A stretch of DNA of 64,000 bases from Blautia pseudococcoides (lineage in GTDB: Bacteria > Bacillota > Clostridia > Lachnospirales > Lachnospiraceae): the NCBI RefSeq assembly GCF_001689125.2, contig NZ_CP015405.2, positions 649,001 through 713,000 of the forward strand, read 5' to 3'. Below the pieces are notes generated by a model. It searched no databases. It was not told where the DNA came from and saw only the letters and a program-made list of their open reading frames with translations. Position numbers and translations under genes: made by a program. The stretch's first letter is position 1. Each line of letters starts with the position of its first letter. Of the stretch, positions 24,861-34,400 are shown in pieces.

Positions 24861-25652
24861 ATGGAAAAAATAGTGGAGATCATGGATAAAAGCGTTATTG
24901 CGGAATTGTTCGCAGGATGGGAGGAGATTTTGATCTGGTCCTGCCTTCAGGATTGTATGGGAAGAGCTTACGGAGATACCCGGGAGAATCCGCGGTCCGC
25001 GCAGATAGTAGTGGGGGATTTCTGCTTTTTTGCAGGGCAGCCGGAGGAGGCGCTTGTGCGAAATAAACCGGATGACAGAGAATCAGAGTTTATCATTATG
25101 GTGCCGGGTTCGGTAGAATGGGGAGATTTGATAGAAAAGGTTTATCAGGGATGTTCAAAAAAACGAAAACGATATGCGATCAGGAAAGAGCCGGATGTAT
25201 TTGACAAAGAGAGGCTCAGGGATATAGTAAAGCATTGTCCCGAGGGATTTTCCCTGCATAAAATTGATAAAGAGACTTACAGGCAGGTTATGGAGAATTC
25301 ATGGTCTGCAGATCTGTGTTCTCAGTTTAAAGATTACGAAGACTACAGGAAACGCGGACTGGGGGTTGCAGCCTTCGATAAAAAGATTTTGGCAGCCGGT
25401 GCGTCTTCCTACACGGTCTATAAAGAAGGGATTGAAATTGAGGTGGATACCCGTGAAGATTACCGAAGAAAGAAACTGGCGCTCTGCTGTGCCGCACAGC
25501 TTATTCTGGATTGTCTGGAGCGGGGCCTGTATCCCAGCTGGGATGCCCAGAATCCTGCTTCAGTGGCATTGTCAGAAAAACTGGGCTATCATTTTGATAA
25601 AGAGTATACAGTCTATGAAGTGTACAAATATACAAGGATGAAGAAAAATTGA
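24861..25652 (+). CDS. GNAT-family acetyltransferase (263 aa)
   Basis: The protein has an N-terminal region of about 130 residues resembling the GNAT_acetyltr_2 family, which often contains a domain with FCFFAGQPEEALV-type sequence, and a C-terminal acetyltransferase core. In that core VDTREDYRRKKLALCCAAQLI is the acetyl-CoA-binding loop and helix (about residues 195-215), and WDAQNPASVALSEKLGYHF is the terminal GNAT element. It probably acetylates a small-molecule or peptide substrate in the cytoplasm. No ligand-specific residues can be named. It stands alone, divergent from the marR operon. Confidence 0.8.
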   Translation: MEKIVEIMDKSVIAELFAGWEEILIWSCLQDCMGRAYGDTRENPRSAQIVVGDFCFFAGQPEEALVRNKPDDRESEFIIMVPGSVEWGDLIEKVYQGCSKKRKRYAIRKEPDVFDKERLRDIVKHCPEGFSLHKIDKETYRQVMENSWSADLCSQFKDYEDYRKRGLGVAAFDKKILAAGASSYTVYKEGIEIEVDTREDYRRKKLALCCAAQLILDCLERGLYPSWDAQNPASVALSEKLGYHFDKEYTVYEVYKYTRMKKN

Positions 25653-25984
25653 ATAGGTGAAAAATAGATAACGAATGATGTTTCGGATTCCGGGTTTTTG
25701 CAGGAGGGAAGAAGTGGATTGGTGATAATTAATATATTTTCAGCAGATAGATACAAAACAGGAATGTTTTAAGGGCGTGATTTTTCGCAGAGTTTACAAA
25801 AAATGCGAATATGCAATATGTCAATAGAAATATGCACTGTAATATGATAAGCTATAAAGCATAACAGATAAAGTTTTTATGTCTTACATCATTGCCATGG
25901 CGATAAAAGCCGGCTCCCCATGACAACAGGTAAGACATGGGATACCAAGTAAAGTAAATGAGTATATGGAAAGGAAGGTACAAT
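25653..25984 (+). other. Intergenic region with a long-range inverted repeat
   Basis: ATGTCTTAC (25879-25887) pairs with GTAAGACAT (25930-25938) and encloses CCATGG and GGCTCC-type segments, a possible structured leader before the heptad-repeat gene at 25985. Apart from this, no ORF or clear promoter was seen. Confidence 0.4.
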
Positions 25985-26638
25985 ATGGGATTTACAACAG
26001 AGGATATCAATATGCTGGAAAAGTTGTTTGACAATAAGCTGCAGCCATTATATTTGCAGGTGGATGAAAAATTTGAACAGGTAAATAATCGCCTGAATGA
26101 AAACGCGGAAAGAATGGAGGAACGGTTTGAGCATATAGATAGAAGATTTGAACAGATAGATAAGAGATTTGAACAGGTAGATAAGAGATTTGAACAGATA
26201 GATAAGAGATTTGGACAGGTAGATAAGAGATTTGAACAGGTAGATAAGAGGTTTGAGCAGATAGATGAAAAGCTTGAACAAATAGATGATAAATTTAGAC
26301 AGATAGATAAAAGATTTGAACTAGTAGAAGAATCCATTAAGCAAATGAAAATTCAGCTAAATAATGTTGAAACGAGGCTGGACTGCCTTGAGAAAGAGAT
26401 TACGGCTGTGAGAGATGAATTGGAACAAACTAAATTTATTATAGAAAATGAAGTTCAGAGAAATATTAAAATTATTGCGGAAAATCATGTAGATTTAAGC
26501 CGTAAATTTACAGATGCCCTGCGGGTTTCCCAAACGGATGAGCTTTACCATTTAAAGGTTAACCAATTGGAATCCAGGCTCGTGATATTGGAAAGTAAAT
26601 TTGATAGTTTGACGCAGGGGCAGAAAAAAGTTGTTTAA
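25985..26638 (+). CDS. Coiled-coil protein with tandem heptad repeats (217 aa)
   Basis: The start at 25985 follows AAGGAAGG; an upstream in-frame ATG at 25958 has no such site. Residues 40-115 are tandem copies of a seven-residue unit such as RFEQIDK or RFEQVDK, forming a long coiled coil. The C-terminal half has the IIENEVQRNIKIIAENHVDL segment also seen in the truncated gene at 2388-2636, and a final helix NQLESRLVILESKFDSL. Such proteins are widespread in Firmicutes and their function is unknown. The DNA repeat array encoding the heptads (26140-26300) could change length by slippage. No signal peptide is present. Confidence 0.75.
   Translation: MGFTTEDINMLEKLFDNKLQPLYLQVDEKFEQVNNRLNENAERMEERFEHIDRRFEQIDKRFEQVDKRFEQIDKRFGQVDKRFEQVDKRFEQIDEKLEQIDDKFRQIDKRFELVEESIKQMKIQLNNVETRLDCLEKEITAVRDELEQTKFIIENEVQRNIKIIAENHVDLSRKFTDALRVSQTDELYHLKVNQLESRLVILESKFDSLTQGQKKVV
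26140..26300 (+). repeat. Tandem 21-bp coding repeat
   Basis: About seven consecutive 21-base units of the form AGATTTGAACAGATAGATAAG, with small changes, encode the heptads RFEQ(I/V)DK. All units keep the reading frame. Confidence 0.8.
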
Positions 26639-26640
26639 AT

Positions 26641-26768
26641 GTAACTGTTTAGCAGGTCTGTAGATTGGCTGTATGTGCTGTAAGGAAACGTTCAGCAGCC
26701 AGGCGAAAACTCCACAAGGTGATTCTCCATAGATTTTGCTGGTGATTATGCAGGTACCCAATAGTTAC
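26641..26768. repeat. Dispersed inverted-repeat element, copy 1
   Basis: The element begins GTAACTGTTTAGCAGG and ends CAGGTACCCAATAGTTAC, giving near-perfect 9-bp terminal inverted repeats (GTAACTGTT with AATAGTTAC). It is 128 bp and contains no ORF. A second copy with the same ends lies at 36660-36807; the ends are conserved and the interior differs. Confidence 0.65.
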
Positions 26769-26770
26769 GT

Positions 26771-27610
26771 TCAAACATAGAAGGGGAATTCATAACCTGT
26801 CTTCATAGTAAGATAATTGTTTATTTTTGGAGAATCGAAATCCAGCAGCGGTATAACGCGGAGCCTGTCAGCCTCAATTTCTTTTTTGACAAGGCTGAGA
26901 GGGAGAAAGCTATAACCCAGGCCTGCCAGAACAAAGTCAAGAAGTTTGGTACTGTTGTCTATCTCAAAGGAAAAATGGTAATTGTCTGGAAAAAGCTGAC
27001 GGATAAAGAGACCCACTTCCTGCAGGGCAAAATTACAGAAAAGGTAGTTCAATTTTGGAAGGTCTTTTCTGGTGATTCCCTTCTGATAGTTTATGTCGCT
27101 GCTGCGACAGACAAGAACCAGTTCGTCTTTTTTAAAACATTGGCAGGTGAACCCTTGTTTCTTCAATGGAATATAGGTAAATGCAAAATCAAGCAAATCA
27201 TCCTGGAGCGTATGAAGCAGTTCCATAGAATGGGAAATGGTGACTTTTGTATTCACGTCCCTGTGTTCCTGCATATAACCAAGCAGGGGTACTTTTAAAT
27301 GACACTCGTAAATTGTGTTTGTTGTACCAATATGCAGATTCCCCCTGGAAAAATCCTGTGTGTTCAGCATTGTAACTGCTGATTTTTCCAAGGCAAGTAT
27401 ACGGTTGGCATAATCAATAAACTTTATACCGGCTTCTGTAAGTTTCAGGCTTCTTGGACTGCGGACAAACAAGGGCTGGCCGAGTTCTTTTTCCAATTCG
27501 GCAATTCTGTTTGTAACAGTAGACTGTGCTACAAAAAGTGACTCGGAAGCTTTGGTAAAGTTTAAAATTTTACTGAGCGCTAAAAATGTTTCCAAAGATG
27601 TTGTATTCAT
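26771..27610 (-). CDS. LysR-family transcriptional regulator, probable regulator of lysA (279 aa)
   Basis: An N-terminal winged HTH (residues 1-60: LETFLALSKILNFTKASESLFVAQSTVTNRI, then ELEKELGQPLFVR) is followed by the two-lobed effector-binding domain starting near residue 90 (GNLHIGTTNTIYE). It is transcribed divergently from lysA with 125 bases between. In enteric bacteria LysR and lysA have this same arrangement, with LysR activating lysA. A perfect palindrome (27661-27690) lies in the shared promoter region. Regulation of lysA is therefore a reasonable inference, although the ligand is not visible from the sequence. Confidence 0.85.
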   Translation of the reverse strand: MNTTSLETFLALSKILNFTKASESLFVAQSTVTNRIAELEKELGQPLFVRSPRSLKLTEAGIKFIDYANRILALEKSAVTMLNTQDFSRGNLHIGTTNTIYECHLKVPLLGYMQEHRDVNTKVTISHSMELLHTLQDDLLDFAFTYIPLKKQGFTCQCFKKDELVLVCRSSDINYQKGITRKDLPKLNYLFCNFALQEVGLFIRQLFPDNYHFSFEIDNSTKLLDFVLAGLGYSFLPLSLVKKEIEADRLRVIPLLDFDSPKINNYLTMKTGYEFPFYV

Positions 27611-27660
27611 ACAAACTCCTATCGAAAAAACGAATTATAACAATGCGATTAATTTATTTT

Positions 27661-27690
27661 ACAAATTATAAAGAATAAGATATAATTTGT
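27661..27690. promoter_or_regulatory. Perfect palindrome in the lysR-lysA intergenic region
   Basis: ACAAATTATA (27661-27670) and TATAATTTGT (27681-27690) are exact reverse complements separated by 10 bases. The outer T and A spacing matches the interrupted dyads bound by LysR-type regulators. It also overlaps the likely promoters of both genes. Confidence 0.65.
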
Positions 27691-27735
27691 CAAGAATTAA
27701 GTATAAAGACATTGCTATAAGGAGAGATAAATATT

Positions 27736-28986
27736 ATGGAGTACAATTTGAGAGAAGAGGGCTTCTATGGTAATATGGAGCCGGAACAAATTACAGAAAT
27801 GTACGGCAGTCCGGTTTATGTATATAATGAAGAAACGCTGCGCTCCCGATGCAGAGAATTGAAGAAAATGGTGAGATATCCTCATTTTGTTATTGACTAT
27901 TCAATTAAAGCGAATTTCAATCCTGCCCTTCTGCAGATCGTCAAAGAGGAGGGTCTTGAGGTGGATGTCATGTCACCAGGAGAAATATATCTAGCCAAAA
28001 TGGCAGGTTATGAGGCAAATGAAATATTCTATATCTGTAATAATGTATCTGAGCAGGAGATGCGCTATGCCATAGAGGCAGGCGTGACTACCAGCGTGGA
28101 TTCCCTCTCTCAGCTGGAACAGTATGGAAGACTGAATCCAGGAGGAAAAGTAGCTGTTCGTCTGAATCCCGGCTATGGTGCAGGACATCATCAGAAAGTC
28201 ATCACAGCAGGCAAGAAAACAAAATTCGGAATTGATGTGGAGATGCTCCCTGAAGTGAAAGCTGTTCTTGCCCGCTATAGCCTTAAACTGGTTGGTGTGA
28301 ACCAGCATATTGGCTCCCTTTTTTTAGAAAAAGAACAATACCTGAAGAGTGTGGATTCCCTTCTGGAATGTGCAAAAGAATTTTCTGATTTGGAATTTGT
28401 GGATTTTGGTGGGGGATTTGGCATCGCCTATCATAAAGAGAATCAGATTCAGAGACTGGATTTGGCAGATTTGGGAAAATCCCTGGATGAGATCATGTAC
28501 CGTTTTGTGAAGGAATATGGCAAGGAAATTACCTTCCGGGCAGAACCAGGGCGCTATGTGACGGCAGAATCGTCAGTTCTTTTGGGAACCGTGAATACGG
28601 TGAAAACCAATCATGGAAAAAAATATATTGGCACAGATATTGGATTTAACGTACTTATGCGCCCGGTATTATACGATTCATATCATGAGATTGAGGTATA
28701 TGAAAAAAATAGGAAGGTGACAGGAAAAAGAGAGACAGTCACTATAGTAGGTAATATTTGCGAGAGTGGTGACATTCTGGCAAAAGACAGGGAACTTCCC
28801 CATATAGAGGAAAAAGATATGATTGGAGTTTTGGATGCAGGTGCTTATGGACATGTCATGAGCTCTAATTATAATGGAAGACTTAGGCCGGCAGAGGTTC
28901 TGGTAAAAAGAGACGGAGAAAATTGTCTCATCAGAAAACGTGATACACTGGACGATTTGGTGAAAAACTATGTATTGCTGCCATAA
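27736..28986 (+). CDS. lysA: Diaminopimelate decarboxylase-like PLP enzyme (416 aa)
   Basis: This enzyme converts meso-diaminopimelate to lysine, the last step of lysine biosynthesis. It has the alanine-racemase-like barrel with the PLP lysine at K58 (FVIDYSIKAN), the GVNQHIGS segment, the glycine-rich FVDFGGGFGI, and RAEPGRYV phosphate-binding motif. The C-terminal beta domain holds NICESGD (substrate-binding Cys) and AYGHVMSSNYNGRLRPAEVL. A strong AAGGAGAG precedes the ATG. Substrate choice between diaminopimelate and ornithine-type compounds cannot be proven, but the lysR neighbour and motifs favour diaminopimelate. Confidence 0.85.
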   Translation: MEYNLREEGFYGNMEPEQITEMYGSPVYVYNEETLRSRCRELKKMVRYPHFVIDYSIKANFNPALLQIVKEEGLEVDVMSPGEIYLAKMAGYEANEIFYICNNVSEQEMRYAIEAGVTTSVDSLSQLEQYGRLNPGGKVAVRLNPGYGAGHHQKVITAGKKTKFGIDVEMLPEVKAVLARYSLKLVGVNQHIGSLFLEKEQYLKSVDSLLECAKEFSDLEFVDFGGGFGIAYHKENQIQRLDLADLGKSLDEIMYRFVKEYGKEITFRAEPGRYVTAESSVLLGTVNTVKTNHGKKYIGTDIGFNVLMRPVLYDSYHEIEVYEKNRKVTGKRETVTIVGNICESGDILAKDRELPHIEEKDMIGVLDAGAYGHVMSSNYNGRLRPAEVLVKRDGENCLIRKRDTLDDLVKNYVLLP

Positions 28987-29000
28987 CAGGCTGGTATCAG

Positions 29001-29046
29001 AAGGGAGCATTCTTCTCTGACGGGCAGAGAGGAATGCTCCCTTTCC
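29001..29046. terminator. Terminator of lysA, probably bidirectional
   Basis: AAGGGAGCATTC (29001-29012) pairs with GAATGCTCCCTT (29032-29043), followed by TTCCC. It lies between convergent genes. Confidence 0.75.
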
Positions 29047-29057
29047 CTTCTTGACTT

Positions 29058-30689
29058 TTAGTTGTCTTCCTCTGTCATGGTATATACCTGGCGTTTTCTT
29101 GCCATTTCATCGCTCGCCAGATATTCATCATAAGTAGTGATCTTATCAATCAGTATACCGTTTGGAAGTATTTCCATGATACGGTTCGCTGTGGTCTGTA
29201 CAATCTGATGGTCATGAGACGCAAACAGGATGACACCGGGGAATTTGATCATACCGTTGTTCAGTGCGGTAATAGATTCCATATCCAAATGGTTGGTAGG
29301 TTCATCAAAAACCAGCACATTGGCACCTGAAATCATCATTTTAGATAAAAGACATCTCACCTTTTCTCCTCCGGAGAGTATGCGGACTTTTTTTACACCA
29401 TCTTCGCCTGGGAACAACATACGTCCAAGAAAACCCCGCACATAGGTAGCATCTTTAATTTCAGAGTATTGAGTCAGCCAGTCTGCAATTGTCAGGTCAT
29501 TGTCAAACTCCGCGGTATTATCTTTGGGAAAATATGCCTGAGATGTGGTGACACCCCATTTGTAGGTTCCCTCATCCGGCTCTATTTCTCCAACAAGGAT
29601 CTTGAAGAGTACGGTTTTGGCCTGTTCATTTCCCCCCACAAATGCAACTTTATCATCATGACCGAGAGTAAAGGAAATGTTGTCCAATATTTTCACACCG
29701 TCAATGGTTTTTGAAAGACCTTCTACCATGAGCACTTCGTTTCCGATATCGCGGTTTGGACGGAAATCAATGTATGGGTATTTGCGGCTGGAAGGGCGCA
29801 TATCATCCAGCTGGATTTTCTCCAGGGCACGTTTTCTGGATGTGGCCTGTTTTGATTTTGAAGCGTTGGCGGAGAATCTGGAAATAAACTCCTGTAACTC
29901 TTTGATCTTTTCTTCTTTTTTTCGGTTAGCTTCTTTCATCTGTTTGATCAGAAGCTGGCTGGACTCGTACCAGAAATCATAGTTTCCGGCATAGAGCTGG
30001 ATTTTACCGTAGTCAATATCCGCAGTATGTGTACATACCTTATTTAAAAAGTAACGGTCATGGGACACCACAATGACGGTATTTTCAAAATTGATCAGGA
30101 ATTCCTCCAGCCATTCAATCGCATCCAGATCCAAGTGGTTGGTAGGCTCATCCAGAAGAAGTATATCAGGGTTTCCAAACAGGGCCTGTGCGAGTAGGAT
30201 CTTTACTTTCTGGCTTCCTGTCAGGTCGCCCATTATGGAATAGTGTAGTTCTGTTTCAATTCCCAGACCATTTAAGAGCTGTGCTGCATCGGATTCAGCT
30301 TCCCAGCCGTTCATCTCGGCAAACTCACCTTCCAGTTCGCTGGCCCGGATTCCATCTTCATCAGAAAAATCTTCTTTTGCGTAGATGGCTTCTTTTTCTT
30401 TCATAATATCATACAGACGTTTGTTGCCCATGATAACTGTGTCAAGAACCGAATAGGCATCATATTTGAAGTGATCCTGCTGAAGAAAGGAGAGACGCTG
30501 TCCGGGTGTGATTGTGATATCACCGCTGGTGGTCTCAAGCTGACCGGAAAGGATTTTTAAAAAAGTAGATTTGCCGGCGCCGTTAGCACCGATCAAACCA
30601 TAACAGTTTCCCTCCGTAAACTTGATATTGACGTCTTCAAACAGTGCTTTTTTACCGATTCGTAAAGTGACCTTATTTGCTGCAATCAT
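29058..30689 (-). CDS. ABC-F family ATPase, YkpA/YbiT-like (543 aa)
   Basis: This soluble protein has two ABC ATPase domains in tandem and no membrane segment. The first domain carries GANGAGKSTFL (Walker A), LTGSQKVKILLAQAL (signature region) and ILLLDEPTNHLDLDAIEWLEEFL. The second has GGNEQAKTVLF (a changed Walker A), LSGGEKVRCLLSKM and LVFDEPTNHLDMESI. The two are joined by a charged linker with SRFSANASKSKQATSRKRAL. ABC-F proteins act on ribosomes as translation factors or antibiotic protection proteins. The length and linker suggest the housekeeping YkpA/YbiT group rather than a resistance type. The second Walker A departs from GxGKS/T. Confidence 0.9.
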   Translation of the reverse strand: MIAANKVTLRIGKKALFEDVNIKFTEGNCYGLIGANGAGKSTFLKILSGQLETTSGDITITPGQRLSFLQQDHFKYDAYSVLDTVIMGNKRLYDIMKEKEAIYAKEDFSDEDGIRASELEGEFAEMNGWEAESDAAQLLNGLGIETELHYSIMGDLTGSQKVKILLAQALFGNPDILLLDEPTNHLDLDAIEWLEEFLINFENTVIVVSHDRYFLNKVCTHTADIDYGKIQLYAGNYDFWYESSQLLIKQMKEANRKKEEKIKELQEFISRFSANASKSKQATSRKRALEKIQLDDMRPSSRKYPYIDFRPNRDIGNEVLMVEGLSKTIDGVKILDNISFTLGHDDKVAFVGGNEQAKTVLFKILVGEIEPDEGTYKWGVTTSQAYFPKDNTAEFDNDLTIADWLTQYSEIKDATYVRGFLGRMLFPGEDGVKKVRILSGGEKVRCLLSKMMISGANVLVFDEPTNHLDMESITALNNGMIKFPGVILFASHDHQIVQTTANRIMEILPNGILIDKITTYDEYLASDEMARKRQVYTMTEEDN

Positions 30690-30885
30690 GTTAATCCCTC
30701 ACTTATAAAAAACTTACAATTTTCTTTGCGTAATCTCTTCTTATTTTACAGTAAAATGTGGAATTTGCAAGCATTTCTTTTAAAATACTTGATAAATTAA
30801 GTATACAAAGGTATAATGGACACCATTAGGAAAAAAGAGGGACGAGAGAAGACCACAGAGAGTACAGGAAAGGAGCACAGGAAAA

Positions 30886-31290
30886 ATGCTGATTACGAGA
30901 GAATGCGACTACGCGGTGCGGATTGTCCGGGCACTTGCTGGAGGAGAAAAACTTTGCGTGAACCAGATATGCGAAAAGGAGGAACTAACTCCTGCGTTTG
31001 TATATAAAATACTCAAAAAACTGGAAAAAGGAGATTTGGTGAAGAGCTTCCGCGGTAGCAATGGAGGATATGCACTGAAGAAAGATATTGGCCAGATTAC
31101 CCTGCTGGATATCTACCTGGCAGTGGAGCCGGAATTTTACATGATTGAGTGTATGAATCCGGACAAGCCCTGTGTGCGCAACCAGGATGAAGAGGGATGT
31201 AAGGTCCATAAAGAGCTGTACAAAATACAAAAAAGCCTGCTGAGAGAGCTTGGTGCCAGGACGATTCGTGAAATTATGGAGGAAGAGTAG
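30886..31290 (+). CDS. Rrf2-family iron-sulfur regulator (134 aa)
   Basis: The winged helix begins MLITRECDYAVRIVRALAGG (residues 1-75), and three conserved cysteines C89, C96 and C105 (pattern C-x6-C-x8-C) form the usual Fe-S binding site of IscR/Rrf2 proteins. It sits 144 bases upstream of the PFOR gene on the same strand, and could respond to Fe-S or redox state and control that gene. Another possible role is cysteine metabolism control as in CymR. An alternative start at 30816 exists in another frame but is not supported. The ribosome site is AAGGAG at about 30870. Confidence 0.85.
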   Translation: MLITRECDYAVRIVRALAGGEKLCVNQICEKEELTPAFVYKILKKLEKGDLVKSFRGSNGGYALKKDIGQITLLDIYLAVEPEFYMIECMNPDKPCVRNQDEEGCKVHKELYKIQKSLLRELGARTIREIMEEE

Positions 31291-31339
31291 CCGGGATTTG
31301 TTTTTTTCAAAAAACATTCTACTTATTTACGTTAAAAAA

Positions 31340-31368
31340 TGGACATGCTTGGCGAATCGTGATATAAT
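31340..31368 (+). promoter_or_regulatory. Promoter of nifJ
   Basis: TGGACA (31340-31345) and TATAAT (31363-31368) are separated by 17 bases. A small hairpin CTTCG-GGGAG-CGAAG (31378-31392) follows right after the expected start site, within the 5' leader. Confidence 0.7.
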
Positions 31369-31434
31369 TTCGATAGACTTCGGGGAGCGAAGTGGAACAT
31401 TGTTTATAACAATTTTCAAGGAGGAAAATAACAA

Positions 31435-34400
31435 ATGGCTAGAAAGATGAAAACCATGGATGGTAATCATGCAGCAGCTCATGCGTCTTACGCATTTTCC
31501 GATGTTGCAGCGATTTACCCGATTACCCCGTCATCTGTAATGGCAGAGGCTACAGACGAATGGGCAACACAGGGAAGAAAGAACATTTTCGGACAAGAAG
31601 TACAGGTTACTGAGATGCAGTCTGAGGCTGGTGCAGCAGGTGCTGTGCATGGATCCCTGGCAGCAGGTGCCCTGACTACTACATATACCGCATCACAGGG
31701 TCTTCTGTTAATGATCCCTAATCTTTATAAAATCGCTGGTGAGCAGTTACCGGGTGTATTCAACGTGTCCGCCCGTGCACTTGCAAGCCACGCACTGTCA
31801 ATCTTCGGAGACCATTCCGATGTATACGCATGTCGTCAGACAGGATGTGCTATGCTTTGTGAATCTTCCGTACAGGAAGTTATGGACCTGACACCGGTTG
31901 CTCATATGGCATCTATCAAAGGTAAAGTTCCGTTCATCAACTTCTTTGATGGTTTCCGTACTTCTCATGAGATTCAGAAAATCGAGACATGGGATTACGA
32001 AGACTTAAAAGAGATGGTAGACATGGACGCTGTTGATGAATTCCGCGCCCGCGCACTGAATCCAAACCATCCGTGCCAGAGAGGTTCTGCACAGAACCCT
32101 GACATCTTCTTCCAGGCAAGAGAAGCATGTAATCCTTACTACGATGCTTTACCGGCGATCGTTCAGGAATACATGGATAAAGTAAACGCTAAAATCGGTA
32201 CAGACTACAAACTGTTCAACTACTACGGAGCAGCAGATGCTGAGCACGTAATCGTTGCTATGGGTTCTGTAAACGATACCATTGAAGAGACTATCGACTA
32301 TTTACTGGCAGCCGGCAAGAAAGTCGGCGTTGTAAAAGTTCGTCTGTACAGACCATTCTGCGCTGACGCATTGATCGAAGCTATTCCGGAAACTGTAAAA
32401 CAGATCACTGTTTTAGACAGAACAAAAGAACCGGGCTCTCTGGGTGAGCCGTTATACTTAGACGTTGTTGCTGCATTAAAAGGAAGCAAATTCGATGCAG
32501 TTCCGATTCTTACAGGACGTTACGGCTTAGGTTCCAAAGATACCACACCGGCTCAGGTTGTTGCTGTATATGAGAACACAGAGAAGAAAAAATTCACAGT
32601 AGGTATCGTGGATGATGTTACAAATCTGTCTCTGGAAGTTGGTACTCCTATCGTTACAACACCGGAAGGAACCATCAACTGTAAATTCTGGGGTCTGGGC
32701 GCTGACGGTACAGTAGGTGCTAACAAGAACTCCATCAAAATCATTGGTGACAACACAGATATGTATGCTCAGGCTTACTTTGACTATGACTCAAAGAAAT
32801 CCGGCGGCGTTACTATGTCTCACCTGCGTTTTGGTAAAAAACCGATTAAATCTACATACCTGATCAAGAAAGCAAACTTCGTTGCATGCCATAATCCTTC
32901 CTATGTAAGAAAATACAACATGGTTCAGGAACTGGTAGACGGAGGTACATTCCTGCTGAACTGTCCTTGGGACATGGAAGGTCTGGAAAAACACTTACCG
33001 GGACAGGTAAAAGAATTTATTGCTAACCACAACATCAAATTCTATGTGATCGATGGTGTTAAGATTGGTATTGAGACAGGCATGGGCCCGACTCGTATCA
33101 ACACAATCCTGCAGTCCGCATTCTTCAAACTGGCTGACATCATTCCGGAAGCGCAGGCTATTGATCTGATGAAAGCAGCAGCAAAAGCTACATACGGACG
33201 TAAAGGTGATGACGTAGTTGCGAAAAACTGGGCAGCTATTGATGAAGGTGCAAAACAGATCGTAGAAGTTCAGGTTCCGGAAAGCTGGAAAACTGCTACA
33301 GACGAAGGTCTTGACCTGACTCATGCAGAGAACGGAAGAAAAGAAGTGGTAGACTTCGTTAACAACGTTCAGGCTAAAGTTACAGCTCAGGAAGGTAACT
33401 CACTGCCTGTATCTGCATTCACAGAATATGTTGATGGTACAACTCCATCCGGAACATCTGCTTACGAGAAACGTGGTATTGCAGTAAATATCCCGGTATG
33501 GCAGCCTGAAAACTGTATCCAGTGTAACCGTTGTGCGTATGTATGCCCGCATGCATCCATTCGTCCGGTTGCTATGACAGAGGCTGAGGCAGCAAATGCT
33601 CCGGCAGCTCTTGATATGACTGGTATGAAAGAATATAAATTTGCTATCGCAGTATCCGCTCTTGACTGTACCGGATGTGGTTCCTGTGCAAATGTCTGCC
33701 CAGGAAAGAAAGGTGCAAAAGCCCTTGTTATGGAAAACATGGAAGCAAATGTTGAATCTCAGAAATTCTTTGATTACGCTGTATCTCTTCCGGTTAAAGA
33801 AGATGTTGTTGCTAAATTCAAAGAGACGACTGTAAAAGGTTCTCAGTTCAAACAGCCTCTGCTTGAGTTCTCAGGTGCTTGTGCAGGTTGTGGTGAGACA
33901 CCGTACGCAAAGTTGATCACTCAGCTGTTCGGTGATAGAATGTACATTGCAAACGCAACAGGTTGTTCCTCCATCTGGGGTAACTCCTCACCGTCTACAC
34001 CGTACACTGTAAACGCAAAAGGACAGGGTCCTGCATGGGATAACTCCTTATTCGAGGATAATGCAGAGTTCGGTTATGGTATGTTACTTGCTCAGAACGC
34101 TATCCGCGGCGGCCTGAAAGAAAAAGTAGAATCCGTAATGGCAAGCGCAGAAGCTTCAGAAGAAGTGAAAGCTGCATGCAAAGAGTGGTTAGATACCTAC
34201 AATTGTGGTGCTGCCAACGGTGCGGCTACTGACAAACTGGTTGCTGCTATGGAAGGAATTGATTGCGATACCTGCAAAGATATCGTTAAGAAAAAAGACT
34301 TCCTGGGTAAAAAATCCCAGTGGGTATTCGGTGGTGACGGATGGGCTTACGATATCGGGTTCGGCGGTGTTGACCACGTATTAGCAAGTGGAAAAGACAT

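Noticed and set aside
26140..26300. Tandem 21-bp repeats as a CRISPR array
   Set aside because: The units are contiguous with no spacers and keep a reading frame.
25852..26337. Minus-strand frames over the heptad repeats as a repeat protein
   Set aside because: Reverse complement of the 21-bp coding repeats; the plus strand has the start signal and the natural heptads.
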